Source: Dryomyza anilis
Lineage: Eukaryota > Arthropoda > Insecta > Diptera > Dryomyzidae
Assembly: GCA_951804985.1 (NCBI GenBank)
Contig: OX638133.1
Span: 55,023,122 to 55,087,121, forward strand
DNA length: 64,000 nucleotides
Reading direction: 5' to 3'
The translations under genes and the position numbers were made by a program. The notes beneath the pieces are model-generated. The model had not been told where the DNA came from, searched no databases, and saw nothing but the letters and a program-made list of their open reading frames with translations. This document shows positions 1 to 13,636 of this stretch, piece after piece. Position 1 is the first letter of the stretch. The number at the start of each line of letters is the position of its first letter.

Positions 1-540
1 TACATGTCGTAGAGGCCTCAAAGTTGGCACATTTTATAATCCATTTTTGTTTAAAACGATCATAACTCCGTGTTGTAGAGGCCTCACAGTTGTCACATTT
101 TGTATCCCTTATTTTCCCTTTTAATTTCAATATAAATCATTATAATCGGCACAAGGGAAATCACGTCTCAAACTTAAAATACTCATAACTCCGTAAATAC
201 GCATTGTAGAAGCCTCAAAGTTGGCATATTTTATAATCCATTTTTGCCCTTTTAATTCCAATATAAATCATTATAATCGGCTCAAGGGTTCTTGAGAAAT
301 CACGACTCAAATTTAAAATGCTCATAACTCCGTAAATACATGTCGTAGAGGCCTCAAAGTTGGCACATTTTATAATCAATTTTGGTTTAAAATGATCATA
401 ACTCCGTGTTGCAGAGGCCTCACAGTTGGCACATTTTGTATCCCTTATTTTCCCTTTTAATTTCAATATAAATCATTATAATCGGTACAAGGGAAACCAC
501 GTCTCAAACTTAAAATGCTCATAACTCCGTAAATACGCAT

Positions 541-1060
541 TGTAGAGGCCTCAAAGTTGGCACATTTTGTAATCTATTTTAGCCCTTTTAATTCCAATAT
601 AAATCATTATAATGGGTTCTTGAGAAATCACTTCTTAAACTTAAAATGCTCATAACTAAATGCGCGGTGTAGAGTCCTCAAAGTTGGCACATTTTGTAAT
701 CTATTTTTGCCCTTTTAATACCAATATAAATCATTATAATCGCCGCAAGGGTTCTTGAGAAATCAAGTCTTAAACATTAAATGCTCATAACTAAATGCGC
801 GTTCTAGAGGCCTCAAAGTTGGCACATTTTGTAATCTATTTTTGCCTTTTTAATTCCAATATAAATCATTATAATCGCCGCAAGGGTTCTTTAGAAATCA
901 AGTCTTAAACTTAAAATGCTTATAACTCCGTAAATACGCGTTGTAGAGGCCTCAATGTTGACACATTTTGTAATCTATTTTTACCTTTTAATTCCAATAT
1001 AAATCATTATAATCGGCACAAGGGTTATTGAGAAATCACAGCTCAAACTTAAAATGATCA
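541..1060. repeat. Marker block shared with 2,782-3,170 and 7,435-7,950
   Basis: A distinctive run contains an 11-base loss giving ATAATGGGTTCTTGAG, followed by CACTTCTTAAAC and AACTAAATGCGCGGTG. The GGGTTC of this marker lies at 614, 2,855 and 7,508. The 2.8-kb copy has one fewer monomer than the other two, so one unit was gained or lost after duplication. Confidence 0.8.
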
Positions 1061-1226
1061 TAACTCCGTAAATACGCGTTATAGAGGCCTCAAAGTTGGC
1101 ACATTTTGTAATCTATTTTTGCCCTTTTAATTTCAATATAAATCATTATAATCGGTTCAAGGGTTCTTAAGAAATCACGTCTCAAATTTAAAATGCTCAT
1201 AACTCCGTAAATACATGTCGTAGAGG

Positions 1227-1292
1227 CCTCAAAGTTGGCACATTTTATAATCCATTTTTGCTTAAAACGATCATAACTCCGTGTTGCAGAGG
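1227..1292. repeat. 66-bp truncated monomer (example)
   Basis: The unit starts normally, then jumps from ATCCATTTTTG directly to TTAAAACGATCATAACTCCG. It lacks about 73 bp in the middle, including the AATATAAATCATTATAATCGG core and the CAAG/CTTG hairpin. The same junction is seen in every trimer copy, so it arose once and was amplified. Confidence 0.88.
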
Positions 1293-1423
1293 CCTCACAG
1301 TTGGCACATTTTGTATCCTTTATTTTCCCTTTTAATTTCAATATAAATCATTATAATCGGCACAAGGGAAACCACGTCTCAAACTTAAAATACTCATAAC
1401 TCCGTAAAAACGCATTGTAGAGG
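1293..1423. repeat. 131-bp monomer lacking one hairpin arm (example)
   Basis: The unit has CAAGGGAAA(T/C)CACG where the full monomer has CAAGGGTTCTTGAGAAATCA. Exactly 8 bp (TTCTTGAG) are absent. The loss removes the right arm of the CAAG-GGTT-CTTG stem and the left arm of the TTGAGA/TCTCAA stem. It is fixed in zone A trimers and reappears in zone D (58.6 kb, 62.2 kb). Confidence 0.88.
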
Positions 1424-1723
1424 CCTCAAAGTTGTCACAGTTTGTATCCCTTATTTTCCCTTTTAATTTCAATATATCATTATAATCGACGCAAGGGTTC
1501 TTGAGAAATCACGTCTCAAACTTAATATGCTCATAACTCCGTAAATACGCGTTATCGGCGCAAGGGTTCTTGTGAAATCATGTCTCAAACTTAAAATGCT
1601 CATAACTCCGTAAATACGTGTTGTAGAGGCCTCACAGTTGGCACATTTTGTATCCCTTATTTTCCCTTTTTTTGGCACATTTTGTAATCTATTTTAGCCC
1701 TTTTAATTCCAATATAAATCATT

Positions 1724-2579
1724 ATAATCGGCTCAAGGGTTCTTGAGAAATCACGTCTCAAATTTAAAATGCTCATAACTCCGTAAATACATGTCGTAGA
1801 GGCCTCAAAGTTGGCACATTTTATAATCCATTTTTGTTTAAAACGATCATAACTCCGTGTTGTAGAGACCTCGCAGTTGGCACATTTTGTATCCCTTATT
1901 TTCCCTTTTAATTTCAATATAAATCATTATAATCGGCACAAGGGAAATCACGTCTCAAACTTAAAATACTCATAACTCCGTAAAAACGCATTGTAGAGGC
2001 CTCAAAGTTGTCACATTTTGTAATCTGTTTTTTTCCAATACAAATCATTATAATCGGCGCAAGGGTTCTTGAGTAATTACGTCTCAAACTTAAAATGCTC
2101 ATAACTCCGTAAATACGCATTGTAGAAGCCTCAAAGTTGGAATATTTTATAATCCATTTTTGCCCTTTTAATTCCAATATAAATCATTATAATCGGTTCA
2201 AGGGTTCTTGAGAAATCACGTCTCAAATTTAAAATGCTCATAACTCCGTAAATACATGTCGTAGAGGCCTCAAAGTTGTCACATTTTATAATCCATTTTG
2301 GTTTAAAATGATCATAACTCCTTGTTGTAGAGGCCTCACAGTTGGCACATTTTGTATCCCTTATTTTCCCTTTTAATTTCAATATAAATCATTATAATCG
2401 GCACAAAGGAAATCACGTCTCAAACTTAAAATACTCATAACTCCGTAAAAACGCATTGTAGAGGCCTCAAAGTTGTCACATTTTGTAATTTGTTTTTTTC
2501 CAATACAAATCATTATAATCGGCGCAAGGGTTCTTGAGTAATCACGTCTCAAACATAAAATGCTCATAACTCCGTAAAT
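1724..2579. repeat. Direct copy of 5,081-5,939 (offset 3,357 to 3,360)
   Basis: Landmarks match at a constant offset, which rises by 3 bp at a small insertion near 5,278 (CAATATCAATAATC). The match ends where 2,580 continues with ACATGTCG and 5,940 with GCATTG. Confidence 0.78.
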
Positions 2580-2950
2580 ACATGTCGTAGAGGCCTCAAA
2601 GTTGGCACATTTTATAATCCATTTTTGCTTAAAACGATCATAACTCCGTGTTGCAGAGGCCTCACAGTTGGCACATTTTGTATCCCTTATTTTCGCTTTT
2701 AATTTCAATATAAATCATTATAATCGGCACAAGGAAACCACGTCTCAAACTTAAAATGCTCATAACTCCGTAAATACGCATTGTAGAGGCCTCAAAGTTG
2801 GCACATTTTGTAATCTATTTTAGCCCTTTTAATTCCAATATAAATCATTATAATGGGTTCTTGAGAAATCACTTCTTAAACTTAAAATGCTCATAACTAA
2901 ATGCGCGGTGTAGAGTCCTCAAAGTTGGCACATTTTGTAATCTATTTTTG
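2380..2950. repeat. Direct copy of 7,033-7,603 (offset 4,653)
   Basis: The pair shares the 3-unit arrangement, the short CACAAGGAAACCACG variant (2,728 and 7,381) and the ATAATGGGTTC marker. It ends where one monomer is present in only one copy. Confidence 0.75.
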
Positions 2951-5900
2951 CCTTTTTAATTCCAATATAAATCATTATAATCGCCGCAAGGGTTCTTGAG
3001 AAATCAAGTCTTAAACTTAAAATGCTTATAACTCCGTAAATACGCGTTGTAGAGGCCTCAATGTTGACACATTTTGTAATCTATTTTTACCTTTTAATTC
3101 CAATATAAATCATTATAATCGGCACAAGGGTTATTGAGAAATCACAGCTCAAACTTAAAATGATCATAACTCCGTAAATACGCGTTATAGAGGCCTCAAA
3201 GTTGGCACATTTTGTAATCTATTTTTGCCCTTTTAATTTCAATATAAATCATTATAATCGGTTCAAGGGTTCTTGAGAAATCACGTCTCAAATTTAAAAT
3301 GCTCATAACTCCGTAAATACATGTCGTAGAGGCCTCAAAGTTGGCACATTTTATAATCCATTTTTGTTTAAAACGATCATAACTCCGTGTTGTAGAGGCC
3401 TCACAGTTGGCACATTTTGTATCCCTTATTTTTCCTTTTAATTTCAATATAAATCATTATAACCGGCACAAGGGAAATCACGTCTCAAACTGAAAATACT
3501 CATAACATGTCGTAGAGGCCTCAAAGTTGGCACATTTTATAATCCATTTGGGTTTAAAATGATCATAACTCCTTGTTGTAGAGGCCTCACAGTTGGCACA
3601 TTTTGTATCCCTCATTTTCCCTTTTAATTTCAATATAAATCATTATAATCGGCACAAGGTAAATCACGCCTCAAACTTAAAATACTCATAACTCCGTAAA
3701 AACGCATTGTAGAGGCCTCAAAGTTGGCACATTTTATAATCCATTTTTGCCCTTTTAATTCCAATATAAATCATTATAATCGGTTCAAGGGTTCTTAAGA
3801 AATCACGTCTCAAATTTAAAATGCTCATAACTCCGTAAATACATGTCGTAGAGGCCTCAAAGTAGGCACATTTTATAATCCATTTTTGCTTAAAACGATC
3901 ATAACTCCGTGTTGCAGAGGCCTCACAGTTGGCACATTTTGTATCCCTTAGTTTCCCTTTTAATTTCAATATAAATCATTATAATCGGCACAAGGGAAAC
4001 CACGTCTCAAACTTAAAATACTCATAACTCCGTAAAAACGCATTGTAGAGGCCTCAAAGTTGTCGCAGTTTGTATCCCTTATTTTCCCTTTTAATTTCAA
4101 TATATCATTATAATCGACGCAAGGGTTCTTGAGAAATCACGTCTCAAACTTAATATGCTCATAACTCCGTAAATACGCGTTATCGGCGCAAGGGTTCTTG
4201 TGAAATCATGTCTCAAACTTAAAATGCTCATAACTCCGTAAATACGTGTTGTAGAGGCCTCACAGTTGGCACATTTTGTATCCCTTATTTTCCCTTTTTT
4301 TGGCACATTTTGTAATATATTTTAGCCCTTTTAATTCCAATATAAATCATTATAATCGGCTCAATGGTTCTTGAGAAATCACGTCTCAAATTTAAAATGC
4401 TCATAACTCCGTAAATACATGTCGTAGAGGCCTCAAAGTTGGCACATTTTATAATCCATTTTTGCTTAAAACGATCATAACTCCGTGTTGTAGAGGCCTC
4501 ACAGTTGGCACATTTTGTAATCTATTTTTACCTTTTAATTCCAATATAAATCATTATAATCGGAACAAGGGTTATTGAGAAATCACAGCTCAAACTTAAA
4601 ATGATCATAACTCCGTAAATACGCGTTATAGAGGCCTCAAAGTTGGCACATTTTGTAATCTATTTTTGCCCTTTTAATTTCAATATAAATCATTATAATC
4701 GGCTCAAGGGTTCTTGAGAAATCACGTCTCAAATTTAAAATGCTCATAACTCCGTAAATACATGTCGTAGAGGCCTCAAAGTTGGCACATTTTATAATCC
4801 ATTTTTGTTTAAAATGATCATAACTCCTTGTTGCAGAGGCCTCACAGTTGGCACATTTTGTATCCCTCATTTTCCCTTTTAATTTCAATATAAATCATTA
4901 TAATCGGCACAAGGGAAATCACGCCTCAAACTTAAAATACTCATAACTCCGTAAAAACGCATTGTAGAGGCCTCAAAGTTGTCACATTTTGTAATTTGTT
5001 TTTTTCCAATACAAATCATTATAATCGGTTGGCACATTTTGTAATCTATTTTTGCCCTCTTAATTTCAATATAAATCATTATAATCGGCTCAAGGGTTCT
5101 TGAGAAATCACGTCTCAAATTTAAAATGCTCATAACTCCGTAAATACATGTCGTAGAGGCCTCAAAGTTGGCACATTTTATAATCCATTTTTGTTTAAAA
5201 CGATCATAACTCCGTGTTGTAGAGGCCTCGCAGTTGGCACATTTTGTATCCCTTATTTTCCCTTTTAATTTCAATATCAATAATCATTATAATCGGCACA
5301 AGGGAAATCACGTCTCAAACTTAAAATACTCATAACTCCGTAAAAACGCATTGTAGAGGCCTCAAAGTTGTCACATTTTGTAATCTGTTTTTTTCCAATA
5401 CAAATCATTATAATCGGCGCAAGGGTTCTTGAGTAATTACGTCTCAAACTTAAAATGCTCATAACTCCGTAAATACGCATTGTAGAAGCCTCAAAGTTGG
5501 CATATTTTATAATCCATTTTTGCCCTTTTAATTCCAATATAAATCATTATAATCGGCTCAAGGGTTCTTGAGAAATCACGTCTCAAATTTAAAATGCTCA
5601 TAACTCCGTAAATACATGTCGTAGAGGCCTCAAAGTTGTCACATTTTATAATCCATTTTGGTTTAAAATGATCATAACTCCTTGTTGTAGAGGCCTCACA
5701 GTTGGCACATTTTGTATCCCTTATTTTCCCTTTTAATTTCAATATAAATCATTATAATCGGAACAAGGGAAATCACGTCTCAAACTTAAAATACTCATAA
5801 CTCCGTAAAAACGCATTGTAGAGGCCTCAAAGTTGTCACATTTTGTAATCTGTTTTTTTCCAATACAAATCATTATAATCGGCGCAAGGGTTCTTGAGTA

Positions 5901-8079
5901 ATCACGTCTCAAACATAAAATGCTCATAACTCCGTAAATACGCATTGTAGAGGCCCCAAAGTTGGCATATTTTATAATCCATTTTAGCCCTTTTAATTCC
6001 AATATAAATCATTATAATCGGCGCAAGGGTTCTTGAGAAATCACGTCTCAAACTTAAAATGATCATAACTCCGTAAAAACGCATTGTAGAGGCCTCAAAG
6101 TTGGCACAGTTTGTATCCCTTATTTTCCCTTTTAATTTCAATGTATCATTATAATCGACGCAAGGGTTCTTGAGAAATCACGTCTCAAACTTAATATGCT
6201 CATAACATCCGTAAATACGCATTGTACGCATCATAACTCCGTGTTGCAGAGGCCTCACAGTTGGCACATTTTTTATCCCTTATTTTCCCTTTTAATTTCA
6301 ATATAAATCATTATTATCGGCACAAGGGAAATCACGTCTCAAACTTAAAATACTCATAACTCCGTAAAAACGCATTGTAGAGGCCTCAAAGTTGTCACAT
6401 TTTGTATTCTGTTTTTTTTCCAATACAAATCATTATAATCGTCGCAAGGGTTCTTGAGTAATCACGTCTCAAACTTAAAATTCTCATAACTCCGTAAATA
6501 CGCATTGTAGAGGCCTCAAAGTTGGCATATTTTATAATCCATTTTTGCCCTTTTAATTCCAATATAAATCATTATAATCGGCTCAAGGGTTCTTGAGAAA
6601 TCACGTCTCAAATTTAAAATGCTCATAACTCCGTAAATACATGTCGTAGAGGCCTCAAAGTTGGCACATTTTATAATCCATTTTTGTTTAAAATGATCAT
6701 TACTCCTTGTTGTAGAGGCCTCAGAGTTGGCACATTTTGTATCCCTCATTTTCCATTTTAATTTCAATATAAATCATTATAATCGGCACAAGGGAAATCT
6801 CGTCTCAAACTTAAAATACTCATAACTCCGTAAAAACGCATTGTAGAGGCCTCAAAGTTGGCACAGTTTGTATCCCTTATTTTCCCTTTTAATTTCAATG
6901 TATCATTATAATCGACGCAAGGGTTCTTGAGAAATCACGTCTCAAACTTAATATGCTCATAACTCCGTAAATACGCATTGTAGAGGCCTCACAGTTGGCA
7001 CATTTTGTATCCCTTATTTTCCCTTTTAATTTCAATATAAATCATTATAATCGGCACAAGGGAAATCAAGCCTCAAACTTAAAATACTCATAACTCCGTA
7101 AAAACGCATTGTAGATCCCTCAAAGTTGTCACATTTTGTAATCTGTTTTTTTCCAATACAAATCATTATAATCGGCGCAAGGGTCCTTGAGTAATCACGT
7201 CTCAAACTTAAAATGCTCATAACTCCGTAAATACATGTCGTAGAGGCCTCAAAGTTGGCACATTTTATAATCCATTTTTGCTTAAAACGTTCATAACTCC
7301 GTGTTGCAGAGGCCTCACAGTTGGCACATTTTGTATCCCTTATTTTCCCTTTTAATTTCAATATAAATCATTATAATCGGCACAAGGAAACCACGTCTCA
7401 AACTTAAAATGCTCATAACTCCGTAAATACGCATTGTAGAGGCCTCAAAGTTGGCACATTTTGTAATCCATTTTAGCCCTTTTAATTCCAATATAAATCA
7501 TTATAATGGGTTCTTGAGAAATCACTTCTTAAACTTAAAATGCTCATAACTAAATGCGCGGTGTAGAGTCCTCAAAGTTGGCACATTTTGTAATCTATTT
7601 TTGCCCTTTTAATACCAATATAAATCATTATAATCGCCGCAAGGGTTCTTGAGAAATCAAGTCTTAAACTTTAAATGCTCATAACTAAATGCGCGTTCTA
7701 GAGGCCTCAAAGTTGGCACATTTTGTAATCTATTTTTGCCTTTTTAATTCCAATATAAATCATTATAATCGCCGCAAGGGTTCTTGAGAAATCAAGTCTT
7801 AAACTTAAAATGCTTATAACTCCGTAAATACGCGTTGTAGAGGCCTCAATGTTGACACATTTTGTAATCTATTTTTACCTTTTAATTCCAATATAAATCA
7901 TTATAATCGGCACAAGGGTTATTGAGAAATCACAGCTCAAACTTAAAATGCTCATATCTCCGTAAATACGCATTGCAGAGGCCTCAAAGTTGGCATATTT
8001 TATAATCCATTTTTGCCCTTTTAATTCCAATATAAATCATTATAATCGCCGCAAGGGTTCTTGAGAAATCAAGTCTCAA

Positions 8080-8830
8080 ACTTAAAATGCTCATAACTCC
8101 GTAAATACCCGTTGTAGAGGCCTCAAAGTTGACACATTTTGTAATCTATTTTTACCTTTTAATTACAATATAAATCATTATAATCGGCACAAGGGTTTTT
8201 GAGAAATCACAGCTCAAACTTAAAATGATCATAACTCCGTAAATACGCGTTATAAAGGCCTCAAAGTTGGCACATTTTGTAATCTATTTTCAATTCCAAT
8301 ATAAATCTTTATAATCGGCGCAAGGGTTCTTGAGAAATCACGTCTTAAACTTAAAATGCTCATAACTCCCTAAATGCGCTTTGTAGATGCCTAAAAGTTG
8401 GCACATTTTATAATCTATTTTTGCCCTTTTAAATTCCAATATAAATCATTATAATCGCCGCAAGGTTTCTTGAGAAATCAAGTCTCAAACATAAAATGCT
8501 CATAACTCCGTAAACACTCGTCGTAGAGTCCTCAAAATTGGCACATTTTAAAACACATTTTTGCCATTTACATTCCAATATAAATCATTATAATTGGTGC
8601 AAGGGTTCTTGAGAAATCACGTCTCAAACTTAAAATGCCCATAACTCCGTAAATACGCGTTATAGAGGCCTCAAAGTTAACACATTTTGAAATCTATTCC
8701 AGTATAAATCATTATAATCGGCACAAGGGTTCTTGAGAAATCACGTCATAAACTTAAAATGCTCATAACTAAATGCGCGTTGTAGAGGCCTCAAAGTTGA
8801 CACATTTTGTAATCTATTTTTGCCCTTTTA
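8080..8830. repeat. Direct copy of 11,786-12,536 (offset 3,706)
   Basis: A run of full monomers with rare variants is shared: TATAAAGGCC at 8,251 and 11,957, GATGCCTAAAAG, and GTCATAAAC at 8,745 and 12,451. A further partial copy starts about 959 bp later, with TATAAAGG at 12,916. Confidence 0.78.
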
Positions 8831-9048
8831 ATTCCAATATAATCGCTGCAAGGGTTATGTAAAAAATGAAGTCATCAACTTAAAATGCTTATAACTCCGT
8901 AAATACGCGTTGTAGAGGCCTCAATTTGTAATCTATTTTTACCTTTTAATTCCAATATAAATCATTATAATCGGCACAAGGTTTATTGAGAAATCACAGC
9001 TCAAACTGAAAATGATCATAACTCCGTAAATACGCGTTATAGAAGTTG

Positions 9049-10535
9049 GCACATTTTATAATCCATTTTTGTTTAAAATGATCATAACTCCTTGTTGTAG
9101 AGGCCTCACAGTTGGCACATTTTGTATCCCTCATTTTCCCTTTTAATTTCAATATAAATCATTATAATCGGCACAAGGGAAATCACGTCTCAAATTTAAA
9201 ATACTCATAACTCCGTAAAAACGCATTGCCTCAAAGTTGTCACATTTTGTAATCTGTTTTTTTCCAATACAAATCATTAAAATCGGCGCAAGGGTTCTTA
9301 AGTAATCACGTCTCAAACTTATAATGCTCATAACTCCGTAAATACACATTGTAGAGGCCTCAAAGTTGGCATATTTTATAATCCATTTTTGCCCTTTTAA
9401 TTCTAATATAAATCATTATAATCGGCGCAAGAGTCCTTGAGTAATCACGTCTCAAACATAAAATGCTCATAACTACGTAAATACGCATTGTAGAGGCCTC
9501 AAAGTTGGCATATTTTATAATCCATTTTTGCCCTTTTAATTCCAATATAAATCATTATAATCGGCTCAAGGGTTCTTGAGAAATCACGTCTCAAATTTAA
9601 AATGCTCATAACTCCGTAAATACATGTCGTAGAGGCCTCAAAGTTGGCACATTTTAAAATGATCATAACTCCTTGTTGTAGAGGCCTCACAGTTGGCACA
9701 TTTTGTATCCCTCATTTTCCCTTTTAATTTCAATATAAATCATTATAACCGGCACAAGGGAAATCACGCCTCAAACTTAAAATACTCATAACTCCGTAAA
9801 AACGCATTGTAGAGGCCTCAAAGTTGGCACATTTTGTAATCTATTTTTGCCCTTTTAATTCCAATATAAATCATTATAATCGGCACAAGGGTTATTGAGA
9901 AATCACAGCTCAAACTTAAAATGATCATAACTCCGTAAATACGCGTTATAGAGGCCTCATTATAATCGGTTCAAGGGTTCTTGAGAAATCACGTCTCAAA
10001 TTTAAAATGCTCATATCTCCGTAAATACATGTCGTAGAGGCCTCAAAGTTGGCACATTTTATAATCCATTTTTGCTTAAAACGATCATAACTCCGTGTTG
10101 CAGAGGCCTCACAGTTGGCCCATTTTGTATCCCTTATTTTCCCTTTTAATTTCAATATAAATCATTATAATGGGCACAAGGGAAATCACGTCTCAAACTT
10201 AAAATACTCATAACTCCGTAAAAACGCATTGTAGAGGCCTCAAAGTTGTCACATTTTGTAATCTGTTTTTTTCCAATACAAATCATTATAATCGGCGCAA
10301 GGGTTCTTGAGTAATCACGTCTCAAACTTAAAATGCTCATAAATCCGTAAATACGCATTGTAGAGGCCTCAAAGTTGGCATATTTTATAATCCATTTTTG
10401 CTCTTTTAATTCCAATATAAATCATCATAATCGGCTCAAGGGTTCTTGAGAAATCACGTCTCAAACTTAAAATGCTCATAACTCCGTAAATACCCGTTGT
10501 AGAGGCCTCAAAGTTGGCACATTTTGTAATCTATT
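9049..10535. repeat. Direct copy of 13,205-14,691 (offset 4,156)
   Basis: About 1.49 kb recur almost unchanged. Both copies contain a unit that lost TAGAGG (GCATTGCCTCAAAG) and a unit truncated to GAGGCCTCATTATAATCGG. Just upstream, the left copy has an extra small deletion near 9,040 (TATAGAAGTTGG), which sets the edge. Confidence 0.83.
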
Positions 10536-13500
10536 TTTAATTCCAATATAAATCGTTATAATCGGCACATGGGTTCTTGAGAAATCACGTCTTAAACTTA
10601 AAATGCTCATAACTCCGTAAAAACGCATTGTAGAGGACTCAAAGTTGTCACATTTTGTAATGTGTTTTTTTCCAATACAAATCATTATAATCGGCTCAAG
10701 GGTTCTTGAGAAATCACGTCTCAAATTTAAAATGCTCATAACTCCGTAAATACATGTCGTAGAGGCCTCAAAGTTAGCACATTTTATAATCCATTTTTGT
10801 TTAAAATGATCATAAATCCTTGTTGTAGAGGCCTCACAGTTGGCACATTTTGTATCCCTCATTTTCCCTTTTAATTTCAATATAAATCATTATAATCGGC
10901 ACAAGGGAAATCACGTCTCAAACTTAAAATACTCATACCTCCGTAAAAACGGATTGTAGAGGCCTCAAAGTTGGCACAGTTTGTATCCTTTATTTTCCCT
11001 TTTAATTTCAATACATCATTATAATCGACGCAAGGGAGAAATCACGTCTCAAACTTAATATGCTCATAACTCCGTAAATACGCGTTATCGGCGCAAGGGT
11101 TCTTGAGAAATCATGTCTCAAACTTAAAATGCTCATAACTCCGTAAATATGTGTTGTAGAGGCCTCACAGTGGGCACATTTTGTATCCCTTATTTTCCCT
11201 TTTAATTTCAATATAAATCATTATAATCGGCACAAGGGAAATCTCGTCTCAAACTTAAAATACTCATAACTCCGTAAAAACGCATTGTAGAGGACTCAAA
11301 GTTGTCACATTTTGTAATGTGTTTTTTTCCAATACAAATCATTATAATCGGCGCAAATGTTCTTGAGAAATCACGTCACAACCTTAAAATGATCATAACT
11401 CCGTAAATACGCGTCGTAGAGTCCTCAAAATTGGCGCATTTTAAAATGCATTTTTGCCATTTAAATTCCAATATAAATCATTATAATTGGTTCAAGGGTT
11501 CTTGAGAAATCACGTCTCAAACTTAAAATGCCCATAGCTACGTAAATTCGCGTTGTAGAGCCCTCAAAGTTGGCGCATTTTGAAATCTATTTTCAATTCC
11601 AATATAAATCATTATAATCGGCACATGGGTTCTTGAGAAATCACGTCTTAAACTTAAAATGCTCATAACTAAATGCGCGTTGTAGAGGCCTCAAAGGTGG
11701 CACATTTTTTAATCTATTTTTGCCCTTTTAAATTCCAATATAAATCATTATAATCGCCGCAGGGGTTCTTGAGAAATCAAGTCTCAAACTTAAAATGCTC
11801 ATAACTCCGTAAATACCCGTTGTAGAGGCCTCAAAGTTGACACATTTTGTAATCTATTTTTACCTTTTAATTCCAATATAAATCATTATAATCGGCACAA
11901 GGGTTTTTGAGAAATCAGCTCAAACTTAAAATGATCATAACTCCGTAAATACGCGTTATAAAGGCCTCAAAGTTGGCACATTTTGTAATCTATTTTCAAT
12001 TGCAATATAAATCTTTATAATCGGCGCAAGGGTTCTTGAGAAATCACGTCTTAAACTTAAAATGCTCATAACTCCCTAAATGCGCTTTGTAGATGCCTAA
12101 AAGTTGGCACATTTTATAATCTATTTTTGCCCTTTTAAATTCCAATATAAATCATTATAATCGCCGCAAGGTTTCTTGAGAAATCAAGTCTCAAACTTAA
12201 AATGCTCATAACTCCGTAAACACGCGTCGTAGAGTCCTCAAAATTGGCACATTTTAAAACACATTTTTGCCATTTACATTCCAATATAAATCATTATAAT
12301 TGGTGCAAGGGTTCTTGAGAAATCACGTCTCAATCTTAAAATGCCCATAACTCCGTAAATACGCGTTATAGAGGCCTCAAAGTTAACACATTTTGAAATC
12401 TATTCCAATATAAATCATTATAATCGGCACATGGGTTCTTGAGAAATCACGTCATAAACTTAAAATGCTCATAACTAAATGCGCGTTGTAGAGGCCTCAA
12501 AGTTGGCACATTTTGTAATCTATTTTTGCCCTTTTAATTCCAATATAAATCATTATAATCGCCGCAAGGGTTCTTGAGAAATCAAGTCTTAAACTTAAAA
12601 TGCTCATAACTAAATGCGCGTTGTAGAGGCCTCAAAGTTGGCACATTTTGTAATCTATTTTTGCCCTTTTAATTCCAATATAAATCATTATAATCGCCGC
12701 AAGGGTTATGTAAAAAATGAAGTCATCAACTTAAAATGCTTATAACTCCGTAAATGCTCATAACTCCGTAAATACCCGTTGTAGAGGCCTCAAAGTTGAC
12801 ACATTTTGTAATCTATTTTTACCTTTTAATTCCAATATAAATCATTATAATCGGCACAAGGGTTTTTGAGAAATCAGCTCAAACTTAAAATGATCATAAC
12901 TCCGTAAATACGCGTTATAAAGGCCTCAAAGTTGGCACATTTTGTAATCTATTTTCAATTCCAATATAAATCTTTATAATCGGCGCAAGGGTTCTTGAGA
13001 AATCACGTCTTAAACTTAAAATGCTCATAACTCCCTAAATGCGCTTTGTAGATGCCTAAAAGTTGGCACATTTTATAATCTATTTTTGCCCTTTTAATTC
13101 CAATATAAATCATTATAATCGGCACAAGGTTTATTGAGAAATCACAGCTCAAACTGAAAATGATCATAACTCCGTATATACGCGTTATAGAGGCCTCAAA
13201 GTTGGCACATTTTATAATCCATTTTTGTTTAAAATGATCATAACTCCTTGTTGTAGAGGCCTCACAGTTGGCACATTTTGTATCCCTCATTTTCCCTTTT
13301 AATTTCAATATAAATCATTATAATCGGCACAAGGGAAATCACGTCTCAAATTTAAAATACTCATAACTCCGTAAAAACGCATTGCCTCAAAGTTGTCACA
13401 TTTTGTAATCTGTTTTTTTCCAATACAAATCATTAAAATCGGCGCAAGGGTTCTTAAGTAATCACGTCTCAAACTTAAAATGCTCATAACTCCGTAAATA

Positions 13501-13636
13501 CACATTGTAGAGGCCTCAAAGTTGGCATATTTTATAATCCATTTTTGCCCTTTTAATTCTAATATAAATCATTATAATCGGCGCAAGGGTCCTTGAGTAA
13601 TCACGTCTCAAACATAAAATGCTCATAACTACGTAA

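Larger units (their letters stand above)
1088..1423. repeat. Example of the 336-bp trimer higher-order repeat
   Basis: Three successive units of 139 bp (1,088-1,226), 66 bp (1,227-1,292) and 131 bp (1,293-1,423) form a block of 336 bp, which is divisible by three. Very similar trimers occur near 213, 2,129, 3,194, 3,716, 4,635, 5,489, 6,514, 15,341, 17,629, 18,093, 19,560 and 22,555. This block explains why near-identical 83-codon minus-strand open frames recur across zone A; they are a by-product of the trimer length rather than genes. Confidence 0.85.
1132..1860. repeat. Direct copy of 3,760-4,488 (offset 2,628)
   Basis: About 730 bp recur at 2,628 bp downstream. The pair shares the unusual CGACGCAAGG unit near 1,487 and 4,115, and a junction in which a T-run leads straight into GGCACATTTTGTAAT at 1,674 and 4,302. 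Only scattered single-base differences were seen. Confidence 0.8.
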
